A DNA stretch of 64,000 nucleotides from Lysobacter lycopersici (GTDB lineage Bacteria > Pseudomonadota > Gammaproteobacteria > Xanthomonadales > Xanthomonadaceae), in the NCBI RefSeq assembly GCF_007556775.1, contig NZ_CP041742.1:868001-932000 (forward strand), in the 5' to 3' direction. A program made the translations under genes and the position numbers. The notes under the pieces are model-generated. The model was not told where the DNA came from, searched no databases, and saw nothing but the letters and a program-made list of their open reading frames with translations. This document shows positions 33,545-43,544 of the stretch, piece after piece. Every line of letters starts with the position of its first letter. Positions within the stretch are counted from its first letter, which is position 1.

Positions 33545-34438
33545 TCACTCGCGTTCGCCGGATGCGGGACCTGCGAACGGCAGTCCCTGGTCGCGCCGCA
33601 GGAATTCGTAGACATCGGCGATCTCGCGATCGGTGAAATTGACGAAACCGTTGCGCGCGACCCAGCCCATCTCGCCGAGATCGCGCCCGCCCACGCCGTT
33701 GCCCGTGCGCATCAGGCGCCGGAACGCATCGTCATCGTAGGCGGCGAGTACTGCGAGCGGCGGCCCGCCGTCATAGGTGTTGTCGGCGAAGCGGTTGCCA
33801 CGGAAATCCAGGCCGTGGCATTCGCTGCAGGTAACGCTGGCGAGGTAACGGCCGCGCTCGAAGGCGTTCGTGCGCGGCAATTCGCCCCAGCGCGGTCGCG
33901 CGGGATCGACCTGGTCCGCCGCCAGTTGCCAGCCGCCCGCCAGCAATCGCCAACGGGCCATGAAGGTCACGCTGCGATGCCGTTCCCGAGGTGCCAGCGT
34001 TGGTTGTTTCCTGAGATGGGCGATGACGTTGGCGAGATCGGCGTCCGACAACGGGTAGAAGGTGTACGAGATCATGCCCAGCGCGGAGCTGCCGTCGCGC
34101 TTGATGCCGTAACGGACGAGCCGGACGAGTTCTTCGTCGCTGTAGCCGGGCAGCACCGACGACAGCGTCGGCGCGCTGACGCTGTAGTAGCCGTCCATGT
34201 CGATGGAACCGCCCTCGCCTTCGCGCCCGTGGCAACCGGCCCAGCAACCGAGCACCTTCGACATGCGCCGGCCTTCCTTCGCGTCCGGCTGCAGTTTGCC
34301 CATGTCGAACGCAACCGCTGGCGGCGGGTAGTCGCGACGCAACTTCCATTCCGACGCCGCGTACACCACGCCGATGCCGGTGACGACGAGCCCGACGATC
34401 GACCCTATCGCCAGCAAAACGGTCTTGGCGACGCGCAT
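33545..34438 (-). CDS. Membrane-anchored diheme c-type cytochrome
   Basis: This 297-residue protein has an uncleaved N-terminal signal anchor (VLLAIGSIVGLVVTGIGVVYAA) and two cytochrome c domains. The first heme site reads CWAGCH (C65, C69, H70), with three residues between the cysteines instead of two; the second reads CSECH (C204, C207, H208), the canonical form. Met ligands may be in the GMISYTFYPLSD and GEMGWVARNG segments. It resembles cytochromes that serve dehydrogenases in the periplasm. It is 16 bases downstream of the alcohol dehydrogenase gene and may be co-transcribed with it, though a direct electron link is unlikely because that enzyme uses NAD(P). Confidence 0.85.
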   Translation of the reverse strand: MRVAKTVLLAIGSIVGLVVTGIGVVYAASEWKLRRDYPPPAVAFDMGKLQPDAKEGRRMSKVLGCWAGCHGREGEGGSIDMDGYYSVSAPTLSSVLPGYSDEELVRLVRYGIKRDGSSALGMISYTFYPLSDADLANVIAHLRKQPTLAPRERHRSVTFMARWRLLAGGWQLAADQVDPARPRWGELPRTNAFERGRYLASVTCSECHGLDFRGNRFADNTYDGGPPLAVLAAYDDDAFRRLMRTGNGVGGRDLGEMGWVARNGFVNFTDREIADVYEFLRRDQGLPFAGPASGERE

Positions 34439-34454
34439 GCGCAGGGCCTGGTCG

Positions 34455-35504
34455 CTACGCCATCGTCGCGGCGTCGATGACGAAGCGGTACTTCACGTCG
34501 CTCTTCAGCATGCGCTCGTAGGCGGCGTCGATGTCCTTCGCGGCGATCGTCTCGATGTCGGAGACGATGCCGTGTTCGGCGCAGAAATCGAGCATTTCCT
34601 GCGTTTCCGCGATGCCGCCGATCAGCGAACCGGCGATGGCGCGGCGCTTGAAGATGAGGTTGGCGACGTTCGGCGTCGGGTGCGGGTGCTCGGGCACGCC
34701 GACCAGCACCATGGTGCCGTCGCGCTTGAGCAGCGCGGTGAACGCATCGAGGTCGTGGCTGGCGGCGACGGTGTTCAGGATCAGGTCGAAGCTGTTGGCA
34801 TGCGCCTTCATCTGTGCCGCGTCCTTCGACACCACCACCTCGTCGGCGCCGAGCTTGCGCGCTTCCTCGCGTTTGGATTCGCTGGTGGTGAAGGCGACGA
34901 CCTTCGCGCCCATCGCGTGCGCGATCTTGATGCCCATGTGCCCGAGCCCACCGATGCCGACGATGCCGACTTTCTTGCCCGGCCCGGCGTTCCAGTGGCG
35001 CAGCGGCGAATAGGTGGTGATGCCGGCGCACAGGAGCGGCGCGACCGCGGCGAGTTGCGATTCGGGGTGGCGGATCTTCAGCACGAAATCCTGGTCGACC
35101 ACGATGCGCTGCGAATAGCCGCCGAGCGTGTGCCCGGGCGCGTCCGCGGTCGGCCCGTTGTAGGTGCCGACGAAACCGTTTTCGCAATACTGCTCCAAGC
35201 CTTCGTCGCAGGCCGCGCAATGCTTGCAGCTGCCGACCAGGCAACCGACGCCGACGACGTCACCGACCTTGTGGTCCTTCACTTCGCCACCAACCGCGCT
35301 GACGCGGCCGACGATCTCGTGCCCGGGCACGCAGGGATATTTCGTTCCGCCCCATTCCGAACGGATGGTGTGCAGGTCCGAATGGCAGATGCCGCAGTAG
35401 GCGATGTCGATCTGCACGTCGCGCGGACCCGGCGCGCGGCGCTGGATGTCCATGGCGACGACGGATTCATCGGCGGCGTGCGCGCCCCAGGCTTTGACGG
35501 TCAT
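34455..35504 (-). CDS. Zinc-dependent NAD(P) alcohol dehydrogenase (YahK/CAD-like)
   Basis: This 349-residue medium-chain dehydrogenase has the catalytic zinc site C37 (CGICHSDLH) and H62-E63 (VPGHEIVG), the structural zinc cysteines C93, C96, C99 and C107 ([16 protein letters not shown]), and the cofactor loop [17 protein letters not shown]. The pattern matches the cinnamyl/aldehyde-reductase branch (YahK, AdhA). It probably reduces aldehydes with NADPH. It precedes the cytochrome gene and follows the cupin gene on the same strand. Confidence 0.93.
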   Translation of the reverse strand: MTVKAWGAHAADESVVAMDIQRRAPGPRDVQIDIAYCGICHSDLHTIRSEWGGTKYPCVPGHEIVGRVSAVGGEVKDHKVGDVVGVGCLVGSCKHCAACDEGLEQYCENGFVGTYNGPTADAPGHTLGGYSQRIVVDQDFVLKIRHPESQLAAVAPLLCAGITTYSPLRHWNAGPGKKVGIVGIGGLGHMGIKIAHAMGAKVVAFTTSESKREEARKLGADEVVVSKDAAQMKAHANSFDLILNTVAASHDLDAFTALLKRDGTMVLVGVPEHPHPTPNVANLIFKRRAIAGSLIGGIAETQEMLDFCAEHGIVSDIETIAAKDIDAAYERMLKSDVKYRFVIDAATMA

Positions 35505-35541
35505 GGCGGTGTTCCTTGCGGGGGAAGTGTCGATTCTGCGC

Positions 35542-35949
35542 TCAACGGGGCGGACCGGCGAGGTATTCGGCGTCGATCACGTGTTCCATCCACTCCACCA
35601 CCTTGCCGTCGAGCGCCTCGGTGATGGCGATGTGGGTCATCGCGGTGTCCGGCGTCGCGCCATGCCAGTGTCGGTGCTTGCACGGACAGCAGACGATGTC
35701 GCCGGCGTTGATCTCGACGATCGGCCCGCCCTCGCACTGGGTCCAGCCCTTGCCGGCGGTGACGATCAAGGTTTGCCCGAGCGGATGCGTGTGCCAGGCG
35801 GTGCGCGCGCCGGGCTCGAAGGTGACGATGGCGCCGGTCGCGGGCGAACCGCCCTCGTGCTTGAACATCATGTCGATGCGCACGTCGCCGGTGAACCATT
35901 CGGCCGGACTCTTGACCGAAGGCACCGAACCGTTGCGGATGATTTGCAT
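35542..35949 (-). CDS. Small cupin-domain protein
   Basis: This 135-residue protein is a single cupin with the metal-binding motif [23 protein letters not shown] and a second motif [19 protein letters not shown]. It resembles the cupins annotated as carboxymuconolactone-decarboxylase-associated or (R)-mandelonitrile-lyase-like proteins, but the reaction is not certain. It lies 37 bases upstream of the alcohol dehydrogenase gene and is divergent from mutS. Confidence 0.85.
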   Translation of the reverse strand: MQIIRNGSVPSVKSPAEWFTGDVRIDMMFKHEGGSPATGAIVTFEPGARTAWHTHPLGQTLIVTAGKGWTQCEGGPIVEINAGDIVCCPCKHRHWHGATPDTAMTHIAITEALDGKVVEWMEHVIDAEYLAGPPR

Positions 35950-36039
35950 GGTGAATTCCTCGCGTATCGGGAAAACCGCAGCGCGGCCGGAATCGGCCGG
36001 TTCAGGCACACTATCCGCCCTCGCCGCCAACCGCCACCG

Positions 36040-38610
36040 ATGTCCGCCGAACACACGCCCCTGATGAAGCAGTATTTCGCCGCCAAGGCGGAACATCCGG
36101 ACGTGCTGCTGTTCTTCCGCATGGGCGATTTCTACGAACTGTTCTACGACGACGCGCGCAAGGCCGCGAAGCTGCTCGACATCACCCTGACCCAGCGCGG
36201 TTCGTCGGCCGGCGCACCGATCCCGATGGCTGGCGTGCCGCACCACGCCTACGAGGGTTACCTCGCGCGGCTGGTGGCTTTGGGCGAATCGGTTGCTATT
36301 TGCGAACAGATCGGCGACCCGGCCGCGAGCAAGGGCCTGGTCGAACGCAAGGTGGTGCGCATCGTCACCCCGGGCACCGTCACCGACGAGGCACTGCTGC
36401 AGGATAGGCGCGACACGTTGTTGCTGGCGATCGCGCGTGGAAAGTCCGGATTCGGAATCGCATGGGCCGATCTCGCCGCCGGGCGATTCCTGGTGAACGA
36501 GGTCGCGAACGAGGACGCGCTGGAAGCCGAGCTCGCACGCCTGCAACCGGCGGAAACCCTGGTTCCGGACGAGGAAGGCTGGCCGGAATTCGTGACGACG
36601 CGAAACGGCATGCGCCGGCGCGCACCATGGCTGTTCGACGCCGACAGTGGCCGCCGCCAGTTGCTGCAATTCTTCGGCGTGCACGACCTGACCGCGTTCG
36701 GCATCGACGACAAACCATTGGCGATCGCCGCCGCAGGCGCGCTGCTCGGTTATGTCGAGGAAACGCAGAAGCAGCGGCTTCCGCACCTGACCTCGATCTC
36801 GGTGGAAGCCAGCGACGGCGCGATCGCGATGAGCGCGGCCACGCGCCGCCACCTGGAACTCGATTCGCGCATCGACGGCGACGCGAACGCGACCCTGCTC
36901 GGCGTGCTCGATTCCACCATTACGCCGATGGGTGGGCGCCTGCTGCGGCGCTGGCTGCACCGGCCGCTGCGCGACCGCGCCACGCTGCGCGCAAGGCACC
37001 AGGCGGTCGCCACGCTGGCGAATGGCGCGGATTCGGAATTGCGCGAAGCCTTCCGCGCCTTCGGCGACGTCGAGCGCATCCTCGCCCGCATCGCCCTGCG
37101 CAGCGCGCGCCCGCGCGACCTGTCGACCCTGCGCGATGCGCTGGGCATGCTGCCATCGCTGCGTGAAGTGCTCGCGCCGCTCGATTCGCCACGCCTGCAG
37201 GCGCTGTCATCCGAACTCGGCGAACACGGCGAACATGCCGCGCTGCTGGCGCGCGCCATCGTGCCGCAGCCGCCGGTGCTGGCCCGCGACGGCGGCATCT
37301 TCGCCGAAGGTTTCGACGCCGAACTCGACGAACTGCGCGCGCTGTCGACGAATGCGGACCAGTTCCTCGTCGACCTCGAGGCGCGCGAGAAGGCCGCGAC
37401 CGGCATACCGACGCTGAAGGTCGGCTACAACCGCGTGCACGGCTACTACATCGAAATCAGCAAGGGCCAGAGCGACAAGGCGCCGACGCATTACGCGCGG
37501 CGGCAGACCCTGACCGGCGCCGAACGCTACATCACCGAGGAACTCAAGCAATTCGAGGACAAGGTGCTGTCGGCGCGCGAACGCGCGCTGTCACGCGAGA
37601 AGCTGCTGTACGAAGCGCTGCTCGACGACTTGAACACCGACCTCGAATCGCTGAAGCGCTGCGCCGCCGCGCTGAGCGAACTCGACGTGCTCGCCTGCTT
37701 CGCCGAACGCGCATCCGCGCTGGACTGGGTGCAGCCGCAACTCTCCGACGATCCGGGATTGCGCATCGAAGGCGGCCGCCATCCGGTGGTGGAAGCGCTG
37801 CGCGACGAGCCGTTCACGCCCAACGACCTCGTGCTCGACGAGGTGACGCGGATGCTGGTGATCACCGGCCCGAACATGGGCGGCAAAAGCACGTACATGC
37901 GCCAGAACGCGCTGATCGTGCTGCTCGCGCACATCGGCAGCTTCGTGCCGGCGACGAACGCGAGCATCGGCCCGATCGACCGCATCCTCACCCGCATCGG
38001 CGCCGGCGACGACCTCGCGCGCGGGCAATCCACCTTCATGGTGGAAATGGCGGAAACGTCGTACATCCTGCACCACGCGACGAATGAATCGCTGGTGCTG
38101 ATGGACGAGATCGGGCGCGGCACCTCGACCTACGACGGCCTCGCCCTGGCCGATGCCTGCGCACGCCATCTCGCATCGGCCAACCGCAGCTATACGCTGT
38201 TCGCCACGCATTATTTCGAACTGACCGCGCTGGCCGAACCCAGCAGCGGCATCGCCAACGTGCACCTCGACGCGGTCGAGCACCGCGACGCGCACGGCCA
38301 CGAAACCTTGGTGTTCATGCATTCGGTCAAGGACGGCCCGGCCGACCGCAGCTTCGGCCTGCAGGTCGCCGCGCTCGCCGGCCTGCCGAAGACGGTCGTG
38401 CGCCAGGCGCGCGCGCGCCTGGCGGAACTGGAAGCGCACCGCGACGCGCCTTCGACGCCGATGACCGCGCAGGCGCTGGATTCGCCACAGCAGATCGGCC
38501 TGTTCGCGCCGGCCTCGGCCGCGCTCGACGCGCTGGCGGCGATCGAACCGGACGAGCTCACGCCCAGGCAGGCACTGGAAGCGTTGTACCGGCTGAAAGC
38601 GCTGGGTTGA
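36040..38610 (+). CDS. mutS: DNA mismatch repair protein MutS
   Basis: MutS recognises base mismatches and recruits MutL. The 856-residue protein carries the mismatch-reading F-x-E motif (GDFYELF, F31 and E33) in the N-terminal domain, the connector and clamp domains, and the ATPase with Walker [10 protein letters not shown] (610-618), [22 protein letters not shown] and THYFELTAL. The ATG at 36040 opens the conserved HTPLMKQYF start. The end ([16 protein letters not shown]) keeps the C-terminal tetramerisation helix. It is divergent from the cupin gene. Confidence 0.98.
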   Translation: MSAEHTPLMKQYFAAKAEHPDVLLFFRMGDFYELFYDDARKAAKLLDITLTQRGSSAGAPIPMAGVPHHAYEGYLARLVALGESVAICEQIGDPAASKGLVERKVVRIVTPGTVTDEALLQDRRDTLLLAIARGKSGFGIAWADLAAGRFLVNEVANEDALEAELARLQPAETLVPDEEGWPEFVTTRNGMRRRAPWLFDADSGRRQLLQFFGVHDLTAFGIDDKPLAIAAAGALLGYVEETQKQRLPHLTSISVEASDGAIAMSAATRRHLELDSRIDGDANATLLGVLDSTITPMGGRLLRRWLHRPLRDRATLRARHQAVATLANGADSELREAFRAFGDVERILARIALRSARPRDLSTLRDALGMLPSLREVLAPLDSPRLQALSSELGEHGEHAALLARAIVPQPPVLARDGGIFAEGFDAELDELRALSTNADQFLVDLEAREKAATGIPTLKVGYNRVHGYYIEISKGQSDKAPTHYARRQTLTGAERYITEELKQFEDKVLSARERALSREKLLYEALLDDLNTDLESLKRCAAALSELDVLACFAERASALDWVQPQLSDDPGLRIEGGRHPVVEALRDEPFTPNDLVLDEVTRMLVITGPNMGGKSTYMRQNALIVLLAHIGSFVPATNASIGPIDRILTRIGAGDDLARGQSTFMVEMAETSYILHHATNESLVLMDEIGRGTSTYDGLALADACARHLASANRSYTLFATHYFELTALAEPSSGIANVHLDAVEHRDAHGHETLVFMHSVKDGPADRSFGLQVAALAGLPKTVVRQARARLAELEAHRDAPSTPMTAQALDSPQQIGLFAPASAALDALAAIEPDELTPRQALEALYRLKALG

Positions 38611-38702
38611 ACCGCCGACCGCCCGCGCTCCGGGCTTTGCGGTTTGCTAACACTTCAGCGTCTAGCGTGGCGCTTCCTTCCACCCCCAACCGGGAAATCC
38701 GC

Positions 38703-39344
38703 ATGACCAGCCTGACCCAGGGACTCGCCGCGCAACTGTCCGGCGCGCCGGTGCAACAGATCGCGCAGCAACTCGGCGTTTCGCCATCGCAGGCGCAAGG
38801 CGCGATCGCGACGGCCTTGCCGCTGCTGATGGGCGCGCTCGGCAACAACGCCAGCCAGCCGCAGGGTGCGCAGGCCTTGCACGCGGCGTTGCAGGACCAC
38901 GCCGGCGGCGATATCACCAGCGTGCTGGGTTCGGTGCTCGGCGGCGCGATGGGCGGTGCCAGTGGCGGCCAAGGCGACGACACCCTCGGGCGCATGCTCG
39001 GCCACATCTTCGGCGGCCAGCAGCAACAGGCGACGCAGGGACTGGGCCAGGCCACCGGCCTCGGCAGCGACAAGACCCAGATGCTGTTGCGCATCCTCGC
39101 GCCGATCGTGATGGCCTACCTTGCCAACCACATGTTCGGCGGACAACAGCAGCAGGCATCGGCGCCGGTCGCGCAGGATTCCGGTCCGCAGGGGCTCGGC
39201 GACATCCTCGGCCGCGAGGTCGAACAGATCGGCCAGCAGCAGGGCGGGCTCGGCGGCCTGCTCGGGCAGGTGCTGGGCGGTGGAAACGCTGGCGGACTCG
39301 GCGGATTGCTCGGCGGCATCCTCGGCGGCGGCCAGCGCAGCTGA
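38703..39344 (+). CDS. DUF937 / YidB-like protein
   Basis: This 213-residue protein has the DUF937 layout: an N-terminal helical domain (LTQGLAAQLSGAPVQQIAQQLGVSPSQAQGAIATALPLLMGAL) and a long Gly/Gln-rich second half (GGQQQQATQGLGQ, GLGGLLGQVLGGGNAGGLGG). YidB-like proteins are soluble and poorly understood. The Gly/Leu repeats suggest low-complexity structure. The ATG at 38703 follows an AATCCGC stretch and lies 92 bases after mutS, convergent with the transporter gene downstream. Confidence 0.87.
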   Translation: MTSLTQGLAAQLSGAPVQQIAQQLGVSPSQAQGAIATALPLLMGALGNNASQPQGAQALHAALQDHAGGDITSVLGSVLGGAMGGASGGQGDDTLGRMLGHIFGGQQQQATQGLGQATGLGSDKTQMLLRILAPIVMAYLANHMFGGQQQQASAPVAQDSGPQGLGDILGREVEQIGQQQGGLGGLLGQVLGGGNAGGLGGLLGGILGGGQRS

Positions 39345-39393
39345 TCGATTGCAACCATCGCCGCGTCGATGCACGGCGCGGCGGTGGGATGTT

Positions 39394-40881
39394 TCAAGTC
39401 GCCGGCAACTGCGCCGGTTTCGGTTCGGCGATTTCGCCACCGGGCTTAGCGCGTCCGGCCATTTCCGCGCCGGCGTCGCGCGGCAGTTTCCACATCATCC
39501 ACGCCGAACTCGCGGACACCAGCGCCACCGCCGCGAACGCAATGTAGAAGTTGTGCACGTCGGTATCCGCGCGATGCCACAACCAGCCGCCCGCCTCCAG
39601 CAAATAGCCGCCGATGGCGACGCCGAGGCTCAACGACAACTGCTGCACCATCGCCGCCATGCTGCTCGCCTGCCCCATCCGCGCCGAATCGACTTCCGCA
39701 TAACTGATCGCGTTGAGTCCGGTGAACTGCAACGAGCGGAAACAACCGCTCACCAGCAACACCGCCAGCACGACGATGTGCGGCGTGGACGGGCGGAACA
39801 GGCCATAGGTCGCGAGCATCGCCGAGGCGACGAAGGCGTTCGCCAGCAACACGCGGCGGAAACCGAAGCGCTTGATGATCCGCGCGGCCATGGTCTTCAT
39901 GAACATCGATCCGGCTGCGGACGCGAAGGTCAACAAACCCGACTGAAGCGGGCTCAGGCCGAAACCGAGTTGCAGCATCAGCGGCAGCAGGAACGGAACC
40001 GCGCCGATGCCGATGCGGAACAGCGAACCGCCGAGGATGCCGCTGCGATAGGTCGCGAGCCGGAACAGGCCAAGGTCGAGCAGCGGCGCCGCGGAGCGTC
40101 GCGCGTGCAGGACATAGCCACCGAGCAGCGCGATGCCGACGACGAGCGCGGACAACGCGATCCATGTCGGCATCAGGTGCCGGCCGAGCGTGGAGAACCC
40201 GAACATCGCCGTGGCGAGGCCCAGGCCGGACAGCAGGAACCCGCGCCAATCCAGTGCCTTCGTCGGTTCGCGCAATGTCGGGATGTAGCGGAGCCCAAGC
40301 GCGATGCCGAGCGCGCCCATCGGCAGGTTGATCAGGAATATCCAGCGCCAATCGAAATAGGTGGTGATGAAACCACCGAGCGGTGGGCCGACCACCGGCC
40401 CGACCAAGGCCGGGATCGTGAGCCAGCTCAGTGCCTGCACCAGTTGCGACTTCGGCACCGTGCGCAGCAGCACCAGGCGCCCGACCGGCACCATCATCGC
40501 GCCGCCCATGCCCTGCAGGAAACGCGCGGCGACCAGCGTTCCCAGCGAACCACTGGCGGCGCAGGCCACCGAACCGAGCAGGAACACGAAGATCGCGCTG
40601 GCGAAGGTGCGGCGCGCGCCGAAACGGTCCGCGACCCAGCCGCTGATCGGGATGAATACCGCCAGCGACAGCAGGTAGGTGGTGAGCGCGAGTTTCAACG
40701 CGATCGGTTCGGTGCCCAGGTCGCGCGCAATCGCCGGCAGCGAGGTCGAGATCACGGTCGAATCCATGTTCTCGATGAACAACGCGCAGGCGACGATCAG
40801 CGGCAGCAGCCGCGTGGGTCGCAGCAGCCTTTCGCGCAAACCCGGCCCGGCCGCGTGCGTGCCATTGCTGTCAGCCGGCAT
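39394..40881 (-). CDS. DHA2-family MFS drug transporter
   Basis: This 495-residue major-facilitator protein probably exports drugs by proton antiport. It has the DHA2-type motif C-region LTTYLLSLAVFIPISGWVADRFGARRTF, LQGMGGAMMVPVGRLVLLR, GPVVGPPLGGFITTYFDWRWIFLINLP and about fourteen hydrophobic segments. An acidic residue in the first helix (ENMDSTVISTSLP) is typical. It overlaps the Hsp15-like gene by 11 bases at its start. A second, unlinked DHA2 transporter is encoded at 49726-51321. Confidence 0.9.
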   Translation of the reverse strand: MPADSNGTHAAGPGLRERLLRPTRLLPLIVACALFIENMDSTVISTSLPAIARDLGTEPIALKLALTTYLLSLAVFIPISGWVADRFGARRTFASAIFVFLLGSVACAASGSLGTLVAARFLQGMGGAMMVPVGRLVLLRTVPKSQLVQALSWLTIPALVGPVVGPPLGGFITTYFDWRWIFLINLPMGALGIALGLRYIPTLREPTKALDWRGFLLSGLGLATAMFGFSTLGRHLMPTWIALSALVVGIALLGGYVLHARRSAAPLLDLGLFRLATYRSGILGGSLFRIGIGAVPFLLPLMLQLGFGLSPLQSGLLTFASAAGSMFMKTMAARIIKRFGFRRVLLANAFVASAMLATYGLFRPSTPHIVVLAVLLVSGCFRSLQFTGLNAISYAEVDSARMGQASSMAAMVQQLSLSLGVAIGGYLLEAGGWLWHRADTDVHNFYIAFAAVALVSASSAWMMWKLPRDAGAEMAGRAKPGGEIAEPKPAQLPAT

Positions 40882-41281
40882 CGATGTCGCCCAGCGCGCG
40901 GATCAGGCGCCGCGCACGCTTGTCGGGTTTCGTTTCGGGCGCACGATAGCCCGTGCGTTCGGCGGCGCGCAGCGCACGCAGCTGTTCGCGCGCGTTTCGC
41001 GACGCTTCCGATTCGCGATATAGCGACTGCGCGATGCTGGCCGGGCCACGCACGTCGGCGAGTGCCAGCACTTCGACTTCGAAGCGTTCCTCGCCGCGCG
41101 CGACGACCAGCGCGTCGCCGGCACGCACGCCGCGCGATGGCTTCGCGCGTTGCCCGTCGACCTCGACCTTGCCGGTGTCGATGGCCTGCTTCGCCAGCGC
41201 GCGGGTGCGATAGAAGCGCGCGGCCCAGAGCCAGAGGTCGAGGCGGACGCTGGTGGCGATGTTGTCGTCTTGCTTCGTCAT
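40871..41281 (-). CDS. hslR: S4-domain RNA-binding protein (Hsp15-like)
   Basis: Hsp15 binds stalled 50S subunits that carry a peptidyl-tRNA. The 136-residue protein has the S4 fold SVRLDLWLWAARFYRTRALAKQAIDTGKVEVDGQRAKPSRGVRAGDALVV and a basic tail EASRNAREQLRALRAAERTG, KPDKRARRLIRAL. The size and tail fit Hsp15. The start ATG at 41281 lies after the rplS hairpin; the stop overlaps the transporter gene start by 11 bases. Confidence 0.9.
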   Translation of the reverse strand: MTKQDDNIATSVRLDLWLWAARFYRTRALAKQAIDTGKVEVDGQRAKPSRGVRAGDALVVARGEERFEVEVLALADVRGPASIAQSLYRESEASRNAREQLRALRAAERTGYRAPETKPDKRARRLIRALGDIDAG

Positions 41282-41301
41282 TCCCGATCCCGCAAACGCG
41301 A

Positions 41302-41323
41302 ACGGCCACCCGAAGGTGGCCGT
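41302..41323 (-). terminator. UUCG-loop hairpin after rplS
   Basis: On the minus strand ACGGCCACC pairs with GGTGGCCGT around a TTCG tetraloop (41302-41323). There is no strong T-run, so termination after rplS may be partial and some transcripts may continue into hslR. Confidence 0.65.
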
Positions 41324-41348
41324 CGTACGGAAGGCTGCTGCGCTTGCC

Positions 41349-41759
41349 TTACTCGGCGGCAGCAGCTGCGGCAGCGGCGGCCTTGGCCTTGGCGTTGCCG
41401 GCCAGGTCTTCCTTGATGCGCGCCTTCTTGCCCTCGAGGCCACGCAGGTAGTACAGCTTCCCGGCGCGCACGTCGCCGCGGCGCTTGACCTGCACCGAAT
41501 CGATCGTCGCGCTGTGCGTCTGGAACACGCGCTCGACGCCGAAGCCGTGCGAGATCTTGCGCACGGTGAAGGCGGAGTTCAGGCCCGCGTTCTTCTTGCC
41601 GATCACGACGCCTTCGTAGGCCTGCACGCGTTCGCGGTTGCCTTCCTTGACCTTGACGTTGACGACGACGGTGTCGCCGGGGCCGAAGTCGGGCAGCTTG
41701 CGACCGGCCTGGGCGGTCTCGAAATCCTGGACGAGGGTATGGATCGACGGAGTCTTCAT
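41349..41759 (-). CDS. rplS: 50S ribosomal protein L19
   Basis: L19 lies at the 30S-50S interface. The 136-residue protein has the typical [29 protein letters not shown] core, [36 protein letters not shown]-type segment, and an extended Ala-rich tail ([15 protein letters not shown]), longer than in E. coli but common in xanthomonads. It is the last gene of the rpsP-rimM-trmD-rplS operon. Confidence 0.98.
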   Translation of the reverse strand: MKTPSIHTLVQDFETAQAGRKLPDFGPGDTVVVNVKVKEGNRERVQAYEGVVIGKKNAGLNSAFTVRKISHGFGVERVFQTHSATIDSVQVKRRGDVRAGKLYYLRGLEGKKARIKEDLAGNAKAKAAAAAAAAAE

Positions 41760-41869
41760 GGCGTTGCCTGTTGGTGTGGTTGTCGGCGCGAGTGCACGTG
41801 GACCCGCGTCCTGGCTGGTGGAACGAAGCCGCGCATTATAGCGGGAAATTTTCCTTGCGGCGCCAGCGT

Positions 41870-42625
41870 TTAGGCCGGGTCGCCCTGCCCCCGGGCCGAA
41901 CGGAAGGCCTCCAGCAGCGCCCGATCCCGTTTCGACAGCCCGGCCTCGTCCAGCAGGTCCGGGCGCCGTAGCCAGGTCCTGCCCAGCGCCTGCATCCGTC
42001 GCCAGCGGGCGATTTCGGCGTGGTTGCCGGACAGCAGCACTTCGGGAACGGCCCCAAGTTCATGCTCGACCGGCCGGGTGTAGTGCGGGCAATCCAGCAG
42101 CCCGTCGGACCCGAAACTGTCCTGTTCGGCCGAATCGGCATCGTTCAGGGCGCCTTCCTGCAGCCGGGCCACGGCATCTACCAGCACCGCCGCGGCCAGC
42201 TCGCCGCCGGAGAGGACGTAATCGCCAATGGAAATCTCTTCGTCGACCTCGGCCTGCAGCAGGCGTTCGTCCACGCCCTCGTAGCGGCCGCAAAGCAGGA
42301 TCAGCCGCGGCTGCGAAGCCAGATCGCGCACCTTGGCCTGCGTGAGACACGAGCCCTGAGGACTGAGGTAGATCGTCTTCGCTGGCGCGGGGTCGGCCGC
42401 GCGCGCGGCGCGGATCGCGGCCCGCAACGGATCGACCAGCATCACCATGCCCGGGCCGCCACCGAACGGGCGGTCGTCGACGCGGCGGTAATTGCCTTCG
42501 GCGAAATCGCGCGGATTCCAGCCGTACAGCGACAGCAGGCCGCGCTCGCCCGCGCGCCCGACCACGCCATGCGCGGCGAGCTGGGCGACGAATTCCGGGA
42601 ACAGGCTGACGATGTCGAAGCGCAT
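41870..42625 (-). CDS. trmD: tRNA (guanine-N1)-methyltransferase TrmD
   Basis: TrmD methylates G37 of tRNAs reading CNN and some other codons, preventing frameshifts. The 251-residue SPOUT-fold enzyme has [31 protein letters not shown], the knot [15 protein letters not shown] and [22 protein letters not shown], and [24 protein letters not shown]. It is upstream of rplS and downstream of rimM in the conserved operon. Confidence 0.98.
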   Translation of the reverse strand: MRFDIVSLFPEFVAQLAAHGVVGRAGERGLLSLYGWNPRDFAEGNYRRVDDRPFGGGPGMVMLVDPLRAAIRAARAADPAPAKTIYLSPQGSCLTQAKVRDLASQPRLILLCGRYEGVDERLLQAEVDEEISIGDYVLSGGELAAAVLVDAVARLQEGALNDADSAEQDSFGSDGLLDCPHYTRPVEHELGAVPEVLLSGNHAEIARWRRMQALGRTWLRRPDLLDEAGLSKRDRALLEAFRSARGQGDPA

Positions 42626-42639
42626 GTCAGTGCGTGTCC

Positions 42640-43161
42640 TTAAAAATCGGCGTCCCAGTCGACCGTGACCAGGCCCGCATCGAAATCCACCGAACGGATG
42701 TAGTCGGGTTCGACGAAGGGGACCATGCGCTCGCGGTCGCCGCGCGCGACGAGCACATCGTTCGCGCCGGTGGAAAACAGGTGCGAGACGACGCCGAAAT
42801 CGACGCCCTCGACGTTGCGCACGCGCAGGCCTTCGAGATCGACCCAGTAATACTCGCCGGGCGCCGGCGGCGGCAGCGCCGAACGCGGCACGAGGATCTC
42901 GGTTCCGCGCATCGCTTCGGCCGCGTCACGGCCTTCGATGCCGGGAATCGTGACGACGAGCCCTTTGGCACCGGCGCGTCCGCGCGCGCCTTCGACCATG
43001 CGTTCGCGGCCCTGCGCATCGCGCAAGGTCCACGGCTGGTAACGGAGGATCGCGTTTTCCGGAGCGGTGAACGATTCGAGCTTGAGTTCGCCGCGCACGC
43101 CGAACGCACCGTGCAGGCGACCGACGGTAATCATCCGCTGGCCGACGTCCGGTGCGTTCAT
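42640..43161 (-). CDS. rimM: Ribosome maturation factor RimM
   Basis: RimM assists maturation of the 30S head domain and binds S19. The 173-residue protein has an N-terminal beta barrel ([24 protein letters not shown]) and a PRC domain ([40 protein letters not shown]). The start ATG at 43161 is chosen because an in-frame TTG at 43200 would overlap rpsP and adds unconserved residues. It begins 35 bases after rpsP and ends 14 bases before trmD. Confidence 0.96.
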   Translation of the reverse strand: MNAPDVGQRMITVGRLHGAFGVRGELKLESFTAPENAILRYQPWTLRDAQGRERMVEGARGRAGAKGLVVTIPGIEGRDAAEAMRGTEILVPRSALPPPAPGEYYWVDLEGLRVRNVEGVDFGVVSHLFSTGANDVLVARGDRERMVPFVEPDYIRSVDFDAGLVTVDWDADF

Positions 43162-43196
43162 CGAATCGATGCCGCCTGCATCAGGCGGCCGTGAGG

Positions 43197-43445
43197 TCAA
43201 GCAGCTTTGGAGGCTTGCTTGTACAGGTCCGAAACCTTCTCGCTCATCTGCGCGCCGAGGCCGACCCAGTGCTTCATGCGCTCGAGGTCGAGTTCGTACG
43301 GCTTGTCGTTGCCCGAGGCGACGGGGTTGTAATAGCCCACGCGCTCGATGTTGCGGCCGTCGCGCGCGGAGCGCTGGTCGGTGACGATGACGTGGTAGAA
43401 GGGGCGCTTCTTGGCGCCGCCACGGGTAAGGCGGATCTTGACCAT
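43197..43445 (-). CDS. rpsP: 30S ribosomal protein S16
   Basis: S16 is an early-binding 30S protein. The 82-residue protein has the family start [40 protein letters not shown] and [24 protein letters not shown]. It is followed by rimM, trmD and rplS. Upstream, a membrane transporter gene separates it from ffh, which normally precedes it directly. Confidence 0.98.
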   Translation of the reverse strand: MVKIRLTRGGAKKRPFYHVIVTDQRSARDGRNIERVGYYNPVASGNDKPYELDLERMKHWVGLGAQMSEKVSDLYKQASKAA

Positions 43446-43544
43446 GGTGCTTTCTCGGTGTTGCCCAGCGGCCGGGGTGGCCGGGTAAGCCGGTAATTGT
43501 AACTCATTGAAGCAGTTGGGCGGAACCCGCCGCTCGAGCCGGCA

